From: Liolophura sinensis | Lineage: Eukaryota > Mollusca > Polyplacophora > Chitonida > Chitonidae | Direction: 5' to 3' | Assembly: GCF_032854445.1 (NCBI RefSeq) | Contig: NC_088298.1 | Coordinates: 22,035,295-22,099,294, forward strand | Length of the DNA: 64,000 nt | Shown here: piece after piece, positions 36,801-47,037 of the stretch | How the letters are laid out: each line of letters starts with the position of its first letter | Position numbering within the stretch: position 1 is the stretch's first letter | The notes under the pieces: model-generated | What the model was told of the DNA's origin: nothing | The model's database searches: none | The model's input: only the letters and a program-made list of their open reading frames with translations | Position numbers and translations under genes: made by a program

Positions 36801-39800
36801 AACACCAGCCTGCAAGCTAATCAATCAATCAGTCAGTCAACCGCCGTTTTTGTGGGATCACGACGATCGTGCAAAAGTCCACTGAAGACAATTTGTAAAT
36901 TTCTCTACTCTTTTGTTTTTTGCACTTGGTTAAAATATATATTTATTTAATTGTTTGACCGATGTTTTACGCCGTACTCAAAAATATTTTATTTATACGA
37001 CGGCGACCAGCATTATGGTGGGAGTAAACCGGCCAGAGCCCGCGGGAAACCCAAGAACATCCACAGGTTGCTGCCAGACCTTCCCACGTACGGCTGGAGA
37101 GGAAGCCAGCATGACCTAGACTTGAACTCACAGCGACCGCATTGGTGGAAGGCTCCTGGGCCATTGCGCCGTACTGGCGTGCTAACCACTTCGGCTTAAA
37201 ACATAAAAGAATTTTATCTGTTTTGCATAGAACTGAAAACTTTTTGCATAGAACTGAAAACTTTTTGCCCAGCGTTTCTACCTACCGTTCAAAATAGGTA
37301 CCAAGGTGACAAAATGTTTCAACACCACTTCCAACAGCAACAGAGAGAAAAACAATTTTGAATAATTTTTGTTGAAGCAGGCAAATTACGAAACATAAGA
37401 AGTAGAGCATAGCCCATGTGCGTTTTGTACCTTGACGTCGCCTTTTGACCTTTTCTCTTGCACTCCGTGGGTTCTAGTGACGCCTTTTGACCTTTTCTCT
37501 TGCACTCCGTGGGTTCTAGTGACGCCTTTTGACCTTTTCTCTTGCACTCCGTGAGTTCTAGTGATGCCTTTTGACCTTTTCTCTTGCACTCAGTGGGTTC
37601 TAGTGACAGTCTACACTAATAACGCCCAAGGTCATTTTACAGTAACACTGTCTAGTTTTGGCCACATGAAGTGTACGTTTCTGTATAGAAGAACAGTTCT
37701 CTTCTCAGTGTGACTTTACGGCCAGTTGCGTATATACGCTCAAAAATTAATTTGTTAAATTTAAGAGAGAGTCTGCTGGCTGAGTCATGCTGGAATGTAT
37801 TTTGTCATTGGGGCACTTGATCCTGTTAAACATAACAAACATATTCTATTCATTCAACATAACCATTCTGTTAGAATAACGGGATATTGTGCTGAATATG
37901 ACACAATACTGTGTTTTGTATTAACAGAATACATTCTAACATAACTCCAACAACAGACTCTGTTAAAATTAACGGATTAAATTTTGTGGGTATGCATAAG
38001 CGTGGTGCTGTGAAAGAGCAAAATCGTCTCATGTGTTTTAGCAGTAAAAGGTACATACTGGTACCTGTTAAACACACCAGATCTATCTGGATAGATCTGA
38101 ATATGTAAAAGGATGCTTCATCAACATGTTAAAGGGCAGTGTATATTTAAACATTTATAGCCACAGATACGACCCTAGAGAAGATTAGGGCTCTATATAT
38201 GTTACGCGTACTTTTATTGGGAGCGGCTTTGTTGAGATGTCGTATTATCCACAAATCCACAAACGGCCATAATTTTTTTTTTTATAAATGGAGGGAAAGT
38301 TCCAAAACTCGAACTTGATCTCTAACCTCTCATCGTGATTCTCTGTACTAAGATTCAATTCCAATGCATCCTTTTTTTCTCAAAAATGTCAAGAAAACTA
38401 AAAATGTTCAAATCAGGGTAAAAACGGCCAAAGTTGTGTCGAAAATGAAGAAATCATATCAGCTGGAAGATTTTGATGTAATATATCACATCTGTAACAA
38501 ACTGAAAGCGTCAGTTTTTAACGTCTCTGGTTGCAGTGTTTGAACAAAGATGGCGTACCCATCGAGCTGATTATATCCTTGCAGTACCGGGCCAGGAAAA
38601 GCGCCCTGTATCGGATTGCAACGGAGTTCAAGAACCATGAAAGTTACTTGGAAACTTTAACGGTGATCGGTGAGTATTTGCCCGACTGGATACCTTGCCA
38701 ATCTTTTTATCAGTATAACAACTGCATTGGAAAATAGGCCTGATATATTTTTTTTGGATGAGAACAAAGTTCACAGAAAATCTCACTTTGAGGAAACGAT
38801 TAGAAACATAAAAAAATTATGTTGTGTCATATTATCATTTCTTTTAATTGTTTTAAGTGGCGCCTTTCAATCGTTGGGACTCACGAGGTGTAATTTAAAC
38901 TGCTCCATGTGTTCCATTGCCATCACTGTTCGTGGGGCTTCGTGACAATAACCTTTCGCCGATTTCAGTTAACATCACTGCATTTTTTTTTACATAATTC
39001 TGCTTTAGCTAGTGTGCTATGCGATGCGTAATTTTTGCCAAATTTCTCACTGCCGTCGCTGCTCTGGTTTTACTCTCTATGCTGTATGCCTATCACACTA
39101 TGGTGACTGCTCTGGTTTTCCTCTCTATACTGTACGCCTATCACACTGACGTCGCTGTTCTGGTTTTACTCTCTATGCTGTATGCCTATCACACTATGGT
39201 GACTGCTCTGGTTTTCCTCTCTATACTGTACGCCTATCACACTGTCGTCGCTGTTCTGGTTTTACTCTCTGTGCTGTACGTCTTTCATTATGTTATATTC
39301 AGTTGAAACTGTTATGTTTGCTATGTAATCCCTTGGGCGTAGACTGTCTTTGAATGACAGCAAATTATTCTGTAACATGCATCGCAGCTATTGTGGTAAT
39401 TCAACATTGGGATTATATTAGACCAACAAGACATGCTGAATTCAACACAGTATTATGTTATAATAACAGAATACATTCTACCATTACTCAGATAAAAAAA
39501 CTTTCTGTTAAAAATAAGACTGTTTTTTGTGTGCGTGTGTGAGTTATGAGGTTAAAACTGGAGCATCTACATAACGACATAATCAAATTCTGGAAGTTTC
39601 CAGTGTTCAAAACATTTGCTGAATTTGGAAGTTTGTTCACGTAAGCCCATGATGTGTTTACCAAAACAAAACGTGAGGCACACAGTACATGTATTTTAGA
39701 ACTTTGGTTAACGGTTAACACAAAAAAATCTTGAGAAGTTTTGTGAAACCGGGGACCTGACAATCTTCATTGCTTCTTTCGCAAGATGTAAAATTCTGCT

Positions 39801-42800
39801 CTTCCGGTTTACTACGTACTACTCTTCCTGTATAGCGGAGTCGGCGATTCACGAAGCGTGCAGCAAATTCCGGACTTCTCAGTTCCCAACACAGAGGGGA
39901 AATTTTACCCGGGAGATAAGACAGAGGCTTACAAACCGCTTTGATGAGATGGATTGCGAGGTGACAGACGTACAGGTGAGGCTGATAGAGCGCTTTATAG
40001 AGGTGGATTGTGAGGTGACAGACGTACAGGTGAGGCTGACAGAGCGCTTTATAGAGGTGGATTGCGAGGTGACAGACGTACAGGTGAGGCTGATAGAGCA
40101 CTTTATAGAGGTGAATTGTGAGGGGACAGACGTACAGTTGGAGCACTTTGAGTTGGTGACACATATACAGGTAAGACAGATAGAGCTTTGCGAGGTGACA
40201 CATACACAGGTAAGACAGAAAGAGTGCTTTGAGGAGGTGGATTGTGAGATGACAGATCTGCAGGTAAGACAGATAGAGCGTTGCGAGGTGACACATACAC
40301 AGGTAAGACAGATAGAGCGCTTTGAGGAGGTGGATTGTGAGATGACAGATCTGCAGGTAAGACAGATAGAGCGTTGCGAGGTGACACATACACAGGTAAG
40401 ACAGATGGAGCGCTTTGAGGAGGTGGATTGCGAGATGACAGATCTGCAGGTAAGACAGATAGAGCGCTTGAGGAGGTGAATTGAGAGGTGATCGATGTAC
40501 ATGTACAGTAATGTTTGTTTTAAGATGATTTCTGTTTTGCTTTGTTGTTTTAATGTTGCTGTTGTAATGTAATGAAGAGAGTAATGGCTAACCTGGACCT
40601 TAATTCTTTTCATTGTTTATAACTGCACCTAGCCTATATATTTACACAAAAGATTACGATTATGATTATGTTTATGGATGTGGTATGAGTTGTGGATTTA
40701 GCGGTATTTGTCAGGTTAAAGCTCATTTTTACATGGGTTTTCCGTCTATTTTCGTCAGGTTAATAATTTTGAGAGACCCGAGGTTTATGAAGAGGCTGTG
40801 AGGGCAAAAGAAAGGGCACGGGAAGACATTCAGGTATTGTAATTTTTCCAGTCTAAGAACTAGCTATGAGCGCCCCAGTAGCATGTCACTGTCCTGTCAG
40901 TAGTGTGGCTGTAAACTGGATGTGGCATGCTTGCATTTGTTTTACTGGCGGCCGGGGACGAGAGATCACTTCTCGTTGAGTAGTTGCTGTTGTTCTTGTT
41001 GTGTTACAGGCGGCTCAGAACGAGAGACCACGTTCAGTTATTATTGTTGGTGTGTTACAGGCGGCCCAGAGCGAGAGACCATGCCCGATGAGTTGTTGTT
41101 GTGTTACTGTCGGTGCAGAATGAGAGACAACTGCTATTGTTATTGTGTTACAGGCGGCTCAGAGCGAGAGATCACATTGAGTTGTTATTGTTGTTGTGTT
41201 ACAGGCGGCTCAGAACGAGAGACCACGTTGAGTTGTTTTTGTTGTGGTGTGACAGGCAGCCCAGAACAAGAGACCACGTTGAGTTGTTTTTGTTGTGTTA
41301 CAGGCGGCTCAGAACGAGAGACCACGTTGAGTTGTTTTTGTTGTGTAACAGACGGCTAAGAACGAGAGACCACGTTGAGTTGTTATTGTTGTTGTGTTAC
41401 AGGCGGCCCAGAGCGAGAGACCACGTTGAGTTGTTATTGTTCAGCGGCTCAGAACGAGAGGCCAAGCACGATGAGTTGTTGTGTTACAGTCGGTGCAGAA
41501 TGAGGGACCACGATGAGTTGCTACTGTAGTGTTACAGGTGGCCCAGAACAAGAGGACCAGGTTAAGATGTTGTTGCTGTTATGTTGCAGGCTGCTCAGAA
41601 CGAGAGACCACGACAACTGACAGAAGCTAACAGGGCCAAGCGAGAGGCCGAGTTTCATGCCAACATCACACTGGCCAAGGCTTACTCACAGGCTACCATT
41701 CTGGAAAACCAGTAAGTCGGCAGGAATGTTAAAGTGAAAAAAACACTCTTGGAAAGACAAAAGGTGACTGAATAAAAATGTCCTTTTTTTCAAGTCGAGC
41801 ACTGACAATGAACAGTACAACTCCTGAAACAGAGCACTAAAGACGTTCCTAACACGGAAGTTTGCTTGTCTCCAGTGTGTGAAAAAGTTCTCGAGCTGAA
41901 ATCAGTAAAGCCACTCCCTTGTGCGCCATAGATTGAAACAGACGAGCTTTTTAGCGATTCCACACTGTCCACGGTACAGATACATAAGGATCTACCGGAT
42001 TTTAAGAGCACAATCCATCAGTTGATACCCATTTCCAATCTGCAACAGAGCTTGTTTGAGAATGTGCTAGATGAGTTTAAAGACTAAGCCAGATTCACAT
42101 TTCCGACGACCTCTATGCTTAACCTTGCCACGCCACGAGTACTACAATTGAGATCCTGTCCCAGTGCGCAGTAACTTGAAGCAAAAATAATAGTGAAACT
42201 GCAACTGTCAAGTAGAAAGTGTTACTTTGAAACGTTGGCGTTTAATAGGCCGTCGAAAACAGCTGCAGCGTCATATTGTGACTTGGTGCTGGCCACAGTC
42301 CACAATTAATTTTCCACCTGTTAACGTTTTGCCTCACAGCGTTGTCCCTAAATTTGCGAGCCCCGAAAGCTCCGGGTCTGAAAATCCTCGTCCCTGACAC
42401 AACTCCAGTCAAATCCCTGATAGGGGCTGACCCATTAGGTGTTTGAGCCCTAGATTAGTTAGGGATCAAACACACCCAGGCAGGGGCTTATGAAACAGAC
42501 TTTTCACCACTTTTGCCTAGAATGCATCCGCCACCATTTTCTGAAAAACACAAATTTGTACCTAGAATGAAACTTTGGAGCCTCCGCAGCAAAATGATAC
42601 CACTCAACAAGCAGAAAAAACGAAATAGGGCAGCCCAGAGGAGCAAAACAAAATATATCTAAAAACAGCAAGGAATTACATTCGTGGACTTTAGCCTGCT
42701 AATGTACTTTGTTGTGGCGCGTGTAGAATGTAGTAAGCGCCCACCGTAGAATGCGAATAGCAAATGTGTAACCCCAAGCTTCATCTTTAACCTTTACAGA

Positions 42801-43004
42801 GCACGCGCAGAGACCAAGGCCATTCTAATCCAGTACGAAAAAGAGGCAGATACCTACGCCGAGATAATCGGAGCTTCCGGTTTAAATTTTACCGCGGAGG
42901 GCTTCCTGTCGTACTTGGGCGTCCGTGTGATTGCTGACGCTCGGAACCCTGTATATGTAGGCATTCGAAGTCCGGCAAAGTCCTCTTACATCGTAAACCC
43001 TTGA
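33743..43004 (+). CDS. SPFH/band 7 domain membrane protein (prohibitin/stomatin-like), 7 coding exons
   Basis: Exons: 33743-33851, 36202-36338, 38537-38669, 39836-39975, 40759-40833, 41590-41711, 42800-43004 (stop TGA). All introns are GT-AG and all phases agree (1,0,1,0,0,2), giving 306 residues. Residues 6-32 are a hydrophobic N-terminal anchor after a basic MERKR start. Residues 38-173 read as an SPFH domain (LGPVGYEFLIFPSVYKT, then KDGVPIELIISLQYRAR). Residues 174-260 are a charged Ala/Glu/Arg-rich helix with the NERPR motif, followed by a tail with YLGVRVIAD. SPFH proteins form oligomeric membrane scaffolds; no specific substrate can be named. The start ATG has a good context (A at -3, G at +4); an AG at 33718-33719 suggests an upstream non-coding exon. 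Three of the six introns contain minisatellites that copy a splice junction. Family call firm; paralogue identity not. Confidence 0.9.
33852..36201 (+). other. SPFH gene intron 1 contents
   Basis: About 2.35 kb. Holds a foldback-type fragment near 34300-34360, short TTGATAATTGCAAG-like repeats at 34700-34790 and AT-rich filler. Open frames at 33901-34248 and 35398-35667 show no family signal and are treated as chance. Confidence 0.6.
36202..36338 (+). CDS. SPFH gene coding exon 2
   Basis: Follows a pyrimidine/G-rich tract ending TTGTTGTAG. Two bases complete the split codon, then 45 codons include GPVGYEFLIFPSVYKT, the start of the SPFH fold. It ends phase 0 at CTTTAC|GTGAGT. This donor is the first of eight near-identical copies repeated about every 52 bp downstream. 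Confidence 0.88.
36331..36760 (+). repeat. Minisatellite 1: 52-bp unit containing the exon 2 splice donor
   Basis: The unit is TTTAC|GTGAGTAT, then about 40 intronic bases ending CCCGGCTCTCATTG. GT dinucleotides of the GTGAGT copies lie at 36339 (exon 2 donor), 36391, 36443, 36496, 36548, 36599, 36651 and 36703; a truncated copy follows to about 36760. Spacings are 51-53 bp, so frame is not kept, and a TAA stop lies in the first unit in the exon 2 frame. The last bases of exon 2 are part of the unit. Confidence 0.93.
36940..37197 (-). mobile_element. SINE-A, full length, reverse, in SPFH intron 2
   Basis: GATGTTTTACGCCGTACTC tail through TGCTAACCACTTCGGC head. Antisense to the host gene. Confidence 0.9.
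37436..37612 (+). repeat. 42-bp minisatellite in SPFH intron 2
   Basis: About four copies of a 42-bp unit containing TTTTGACCTTTTCTCTTGC and GTGGGTTCTAG. The minus-strand open frame across it is a by-product of the 3n unit length. Confidence 0.9.
37733..37997. mobile_element. Foldback MITE-F, full copy in SPFH intron 2
   Basis: Long imperfect inverted repeats: the left arm TCAAAAATTAATTTGTTAAA with GGAATGTATTTTGTC matches the reverse complement of the right arm ACAGAATACATTCTAAC with GTTAAAATTAACGGATTAAA. Arms about 75 bp, no coding capacity. Confidence 0.72.
38537..38669 (+). CDS. SPFH gene coding exon 3
   Basis: Acceptor CTGGTTGCAG. The 44 codons include KDGVPIELIISLQYRAR, the central SPFH strand motif (KDG-x-P-x-x-L-x-x-x-x-QYR). 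Ends phase 1 at GATCG|GTGAGT. Confidence 0.9.
39052..39297 (+). repeat. 48-bp minisatellite with alternating A/B monomers, SPFH intron 3
   Basis: Five 48-bp monomers alternate between GGTTTTACTCTCTATGCTG and GGTTTTCCTCTCTATACTG types, so the higher-order unit is 96 bp. Because 48 is a multiple of three, one frame is open and reads a 16-residue hydrophobic repeat (LVLLSMLYAYHT-like). No splice signals suggest it is translated. Confidence 0.9.
39372..39530. mobile_element. MITE-F right half, SPFH intron 3
   Basis: AACAGAATACATTCTACC, ATTACTCAGATAAAAAAAC and TTCTGTTAAAAATAAG. Confidence 0.65.
39836..39975 (+). CDS. SPFH gene coding exon 4, with a repeated donor
   Basis: Acceptor CTTCCTGTATAG. 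Two bases complete the split codon (Ala), then 46 codons run from ESAIHEACSKF to DCEVTDVQ, the back half of the SPFH domain. The first donor is GTACAG|GTGAGG at 39975, phase 0. The last 48 bases plus the donor are the template of the tandem array that follows, so the true 3' end could vary between 39975 and 40449. Confidence 0.85.
39928..40490 (+). repeat. Minisatellite 2: in-frame repeats of exon 4 tail plus splice donor
   Basis: The last 48 bases of exon 4 plus GTGAGG form a 54-bp unit. Copies end at 39975, 40029, 40083, 40137, 40170, 40209, 40263, 40302, 40356, 40395 and 40449. Spacings are 54, 54, 54, 33, 39, 54, 39, 54, 39 and 54 bp, all multiples of three. Each copy except 40137 (CAG|TTGG) has a consensus donor: CAG|GTGAGG in the first three, CAG|GTAAGA in the rest. 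The later part is a 93-bp (39+54) higher-order repeat. The exon 4 frame stays open to 40479, so each donor would be phase 0 like exon 5. Confidence 0.93.
40759..40833 (+). CDS. SPFH gene coding exon 5
   Basis: Acceptor TTTTCGTCAG. The 25 codons, VNNFERPEVYEEAVRAK onward, form the start of the helical region behind the SPFH domain. It ends ATTCAG|GTATTG, phase 0. The donor is weak compared with the others in this gene, and it faces an array of acceptor copies in the next intron. Confidence 0.88.
40940..41615 (+). repeat. Minisatellite 3: repeats of the exon 6 splice acceptor
   Basis: The unit of about 48-51 bp is a TTGTTGTGTTACAG acceptor followed by GCGGCTCAGAACGAGAG, a copy of the first bases of exon 6. 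AG copies end at 41009, 41060, 41153, 41204, 41255, 41303, 41351, 41402, 41444, 41489, 41537 and the real 41589; damaged copies lie near 40949 and 41109. In most upstream copies the exon 6 frame hits TGA a few codons after the acceptor (CCACGTTGA). Confidence 0.93.
41590..41711 (+). CDS. SPFH gene coding exon 6, with a repeated acceptor
   Basis: Acceptor TTATGTTGCAG at 41589. The 40 codons start AAQNERPRQLTEANRAK, the conserved NERPR/ANxAK helix of this family, and end at AACCA|GTAAGT, phase 2. About 26 exon bases together with the acceptor are repeated a dozen times upstream, but only this copy continues as open coding sequence. Confidence 0.9.
42800..43004 (+). CDS. SPFH gene coding exon 7 (C-terminus)
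   Basis: Acceptor ACCTTTACAG. One base completes a Gln codon, then 67 codons and TGA. Contains IQYEKEADTY, GLNFTAEGFLSYLGVRV and a YVG-I-SPAKSSY tail, typical of the C-terminus of this SPFH subgroup. No clear AATAAA was found close downstream. Confidence 0.9.
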
Positions 43005-43782
43005 GACATCTACATCTGAAAACCAGCGATTGCTATTACGTTCAAAGGCGAAAATATCAATATGTTAATTTTAATGTTGTTGCAGTTCTGTTTTTTTTGT
43101 GATATGTAACTCATCATTCGTTTTATGACGGCGAATAGGTTTAAAGGTTACGAAAACTTCGATAGGTTCCTGACAAACCTTACATGCTGCCAAGACTCAG
43201 CAGTCTCGCTAAGGTCAGTATGGCGTAAAACACATATCAAATTAATACATATCTGCAAATAACAATTTATTTTGCATGTGCACACAAGATTTCCATACAG
43301 GCAGAAGTGATTGAACTGACGCTTTCAGGCATGGGTACAATAGGCCTGTGCTTAACTGACTTAAGTATCACTGACTTAACCAAGTTGGCAACAGTTCCAG
43401 TAATTACCGTTTTAATCGCCAGGAAACAAAGGGTGTGTCTTCAAAGCCGGACAAGTGTGGTGTTCTCAGTTGTCTCCCTTTTGTGCTGATCTGTATATCA
43501 CACGTAGTGAAGATCTTCGGTAGCTTACCAAAGATTGGCGGTTTTCCACTGTCAATCCACTTTCCTCCACAACTAAAGCTGACGCTTTGTGCCCTCGTTT
43601 GGCGATCGTACAATTAACGAATTATACGATGAGGGTCTCCATGTAAGGTATAAGCTTCCACTCGTTGAATTAGTACACTCCACCCGAGCATGTGTGATTA
43701 GAACAGGGCTTAACTATGAACTATAAGACTGTGAGCCAACAATATTAAAGACAGCTATTCTGTCTGTATAGTAGTCATGTAT

Positions 43783-44135
43783 ATATGTATGTATGTTTGG
43801 GGTTTAACGTTGTGCTTATCAATTTCATATGACGACTAGGAATGATTAGGTGTGTGTAAATATAGTGTGTCTTCTTGAGGCAAGGAGAGTTCATCTCGCC
43901 AAAATGCTATTGCCACTGAAGTATCATGTCGAAAACACCCGACACATCCAGTCACGTTATACTGATACCGGGCCAACCAGTCCTTTTTCCTTATTCTTAT
44001 CGCTGAGCGCTGATTGCCAAGTGAGGTATCTACAATTACCAAATCTTTGGTATGACCCCATCTGGATTTGATCCTGAGTCTCCCGACTCCGAGGTGGACG
44101 CTCAAACCATTAGCCCACCGAAGTGGTCGTCTATA
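43783..44135 (-). mobile_element. SINE-C-like element with tRNA head, reverse
   Basis: Longest copy. The reverse complement starts with CACTTCGGTGGGCTAATGG (A-box region) and GGATCAAATCC (B box), then the CTCAGCGATAAG body and the GACGTTAAAC-type tail. Confidence 0.78.
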
Positions 44136-45494
44136 TAGTCGTAATATAGCTGTCTGCTTCACTGGCGATTAATTGTGAAACAAGTCAGATTTCATGAAGT
44201 TCTCAGCTGACGTTGCAGTCTGTAATAATTTCTGATTTTGAGTGCGTTGATGCCACACGTCATATAAGGAAACCAAAGTTATATCTCACCAACTTTTGTT
44301 TTTGTCTTCAGTTTTTTACTTATTTATTTCCTAATAACTCCTTCTGTATGCGGTAGTGTGTTTCATTGTCACAGATATATGGAAAAAAAACATGTCATGT
44401 GTTCATAATTGTTTCCAGAGCTAAAAATGTTTCTGTGACATATTTGTTTCTAGAAGATTCAAAAAATACATTTTTCTTCCGGCGGTCAGACAAAGATAAA
44501 TTATAATGAAGAAATCTAGGAGAGAAAAATTGCTGTGGAGTTTTGTAATGTGAGAAAAGGAAAATGTTTTAATAAGCTTTTACTGGAGCTTATCAAAATC
44601 GGAGTAAGTTTTCTGAAATAAAACCAAACGTAGAAAAATATCCAAAATCCTTTAATTACAAATGCATCATGATTTAGTTTCTTCTCTATGGGTAGACACA
44701 TTTCTTGATATTCGCTTTCTTCCTGATTACACCATATACTCTTCAGTAATTTCTCCTTTTCTGAGATACGAAAGGGATTTCAAGAATAAAGTCCACGAAA
44801 ACATTTTTATCTGGGTTGGGGTTTTTTTGGCACTATGTCATCATTTCATTCAAATTAGCCCATCAGATGAATGTATTTCTCTCTGGTCGCTGCTTCCTAG
44901 ATTATTGAAAACCATACCGACCCTAAAAAGCCCCTGTTTTCGCGTTAGTTGATTCTTATCGGTCATGGCTCGAAAAAGTACCACGGACAAATCGTTACCG
45001 AAAACGACTCAAATTAAAGTAGCCACCTGGGGCTAGAGATAGAATAACGTCATGATCATAGCAGCTGGCTGTTGGAACAGTGATCGATGCAACGTCCTTT
45101 AAAATTTCACATTTTTCTTTCATACTTTTTCATAATCGTATTAGAGGTTCAATTGTTAACTGCTTTCCCGACTTGATAAATAATTGGCATGCAGCCGCTT
45201 AACCATTTCCTAAGCCCCTACGTCAATTGAGCGGCTACCATAAAAATAGCGCAACAAAACATCGATAACAGTTTAGTAGAATGTTCCACATTTAGTCATC
45301 ATCGCTGTAGTGACAGTACACAAATCACTTCCGAAAATAATTGGTCAAAATTACTTACTGCCATTTTCAGAACCACCCAATTCCGCCCTTGGGTTCCACG
45401 TCACACTGGACGTGGGGATATTATTAATTCATGCAGAATTTCAGTTGTTTAGGAAAGGGGTGACGCTAATGTGAACGAGTGCGACTTGCCTTTG
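44136..45494. other. Intergenic, nothing recognised
   Basis: AT-rich stretch between SINE-C copies; no coding signal. Confidence 0.5.
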
Positions 45495-45652
45495 GTAAGC
45501 CGTCTCAGTGAAGCAGCACTAGATAAAAGAGCGGTGGAAATTCGTCCTTTAACAAGAAGGCACATTACATGCATTCTAAGGATTCCTTCGTGGTCAAAAT
45601 GACTGAAAAATTGTTAAGTACGACGTTAAACCTCAAGCACTGACTCACTCTC
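45495..45652 (+). mobile_element. SINE-C copy, forward
   Basis: GCGGTGGAAATTCGTCC, AAGGATTCCTTCGTGGTC and TTAAGTACGACGTTAAACC; a SINE-A fragment follows at once. Confidence 0.72.
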
Positions 45653-45797
45653 AGGTTGTACATGGCAAGGTCTGTCAACAACCTGCGGATGGTCATGTGT
45701 TTCCACGGGCTGTGCCCAGTTTTCTCTCACTATAATGCTGGCCCCGTTGTATAAGTGAAATATTATTGAGTACGGCGTAAAACACCGATGAACATAA
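45653..45797 (+). mobile_element. SINE-A body and tail, forward
   Basis: AACCTGCGGATGGTCATG through ACGGCGTAAAACACCGATG. Confidence 0.85.
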
Positions 45798-45804
45798 AAA
45801 CGCA

Positions 45805-45932
45805 TTAGATTTACAGGACATTATGTTAAATATGACACATTTTTATGTTAAAAAAAACAGGGTACATTTTAGCATCATTCAGACAATAAACTTTCTGTCA
45901 AAGTAAACAGATTATATTTTTGAGTGTATGCA
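45805..45932. mobile_element. MITE-F right half
   Basis: GGGTACATTTTAGCATCATTC, then TTTCTGTCAAAGTAAACAG and TTTTGAGTGTATGC. Confidence 0.62.
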
Positions 45933-46162
45933 GAATGTCCTGCACAATATTTCTGGCATGAACTTGACCGTGTGACTGGAGATTGTTTTCAAGTGTTTTT
46001 GTCACTGTGTTTTCAGATCCATATTGTACCATATTACAGGTATACACCACTGGTCTTACTGTTGTATTTGATGTTTTTCCAAACACACATATCATCTACA
46101 AAAGGACCTCCGTTCGCTAAGCTTCATCTCGTGTTGCTCAGCTCTCTGCGTTGGCTATTTTT

Positions 46163-46368
46163 TTATTAATTTATTTAATTGGTTTTTTATGTCGTACTCA
46201 GGAATGCTTCTCTTGCACCACGACGGCCAGCATCATGATGGGAGGAAACCCACGGTCATCCGCAGGTTGTTGGAAGACCTTCCCACGCACAGCAGGAAAG
46301 GAAGCCAACGTGGGCTGGACTTAAACTCACAGCGACCGCATTAATGAGAAGCTCCTGGGCTGTTTTAC
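46163..46368 (-). mobile_element. SINE-A, reverse, head truncated
   Basis: TTATGTCGTACTCAGGAATG through CTCACAGCGACCGCATTAA. Confidence 0.85.
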
Positions 46369-46440
46369 TGACTGATAACAGATGATGACTATTTCGATGA
46401 GCGCACCTACCTTCTGACTCGTTATTGTAGGGTTTAGCTG

Positions 46441-46588
46441 GAAAAATGTTGGTCTGTCAGCAACCTGCGTATGGTCATGGGTCTCTCCCGGGCTCTGGCC
46501 GGTCTCCTCCCACCATAATGCTCTCCGCTGTCGTATAAGTGAAATATTCTTGAGTACGGCCTAAAACACCAGTCAAATAAATATTTAA
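46441..46588 (+). mobile_element. SINE-A body and tail, forward
   Basis: CAGCAACCTGCGTATGGTC through ACGGCCTAAAACACCAGTC. Confidence 0.85.
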
Positions 46589-46812
46589 GAAAAAAGTTAG
46601 CGAGTGTGTTAACTTTTCAAATCCAAAATGAGAATTTACACGTTATCATATAGACTCATGTTCACGAGTCGGTCACTTTTTAACGAAATTAATACACGTT
46701 GAAAAGCGTTATTTTGTTTTACAGCAACTGTGGCCTATCTCCAAACTGAGAGAGCTAAGACAACATTTGAACGTGAGTAGGTATACCATCATGGAGCAAA
46801 CAGCACTAATGT

Positions 46813-47032
46813 TATTTATTTGTTTATTTATTTGAGTGGTGTTTTTCGCCGCGCTCAAGAATATTTCACTTATACGACAGCATTATGCTGGTTGCTGGCA
46901 GGCCTTCCCAGGTACGGCCGAAGAGTAAACCAGCATAAGCTGGAATTGAACTTACAATTCAATGGTGAGCGGCTCCTGGGTCATTGAGCCGCGCCACGCT
47001 GGGTTGCTAACCCCATCGTCCATGGAGGTCCC
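46813..47032 (-). mobile_element. SINE-A, reverse, internal deletion
   Basis: Tail and tRNA-like head (CATGGAGGTCCC end) with part of the middle missing. Confidence 0.85.
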
Positions 47033-47037
47033 TATTA

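Noticed and set aside
39879-40613. Long minus-strand open frames of Ser/Thr/Cys-rich repeats
   Set aside because: Shadow of the plus-strand exon 4 tail array, kept open by unit lengths that are multiples of three.
40922-41529. Two plus-strand frames of GGSERETT or RRLRTRDHVEL repeats
   Set aside because: By-products of the exon 6 acceptor array; neither is in the SPFH gene frame.
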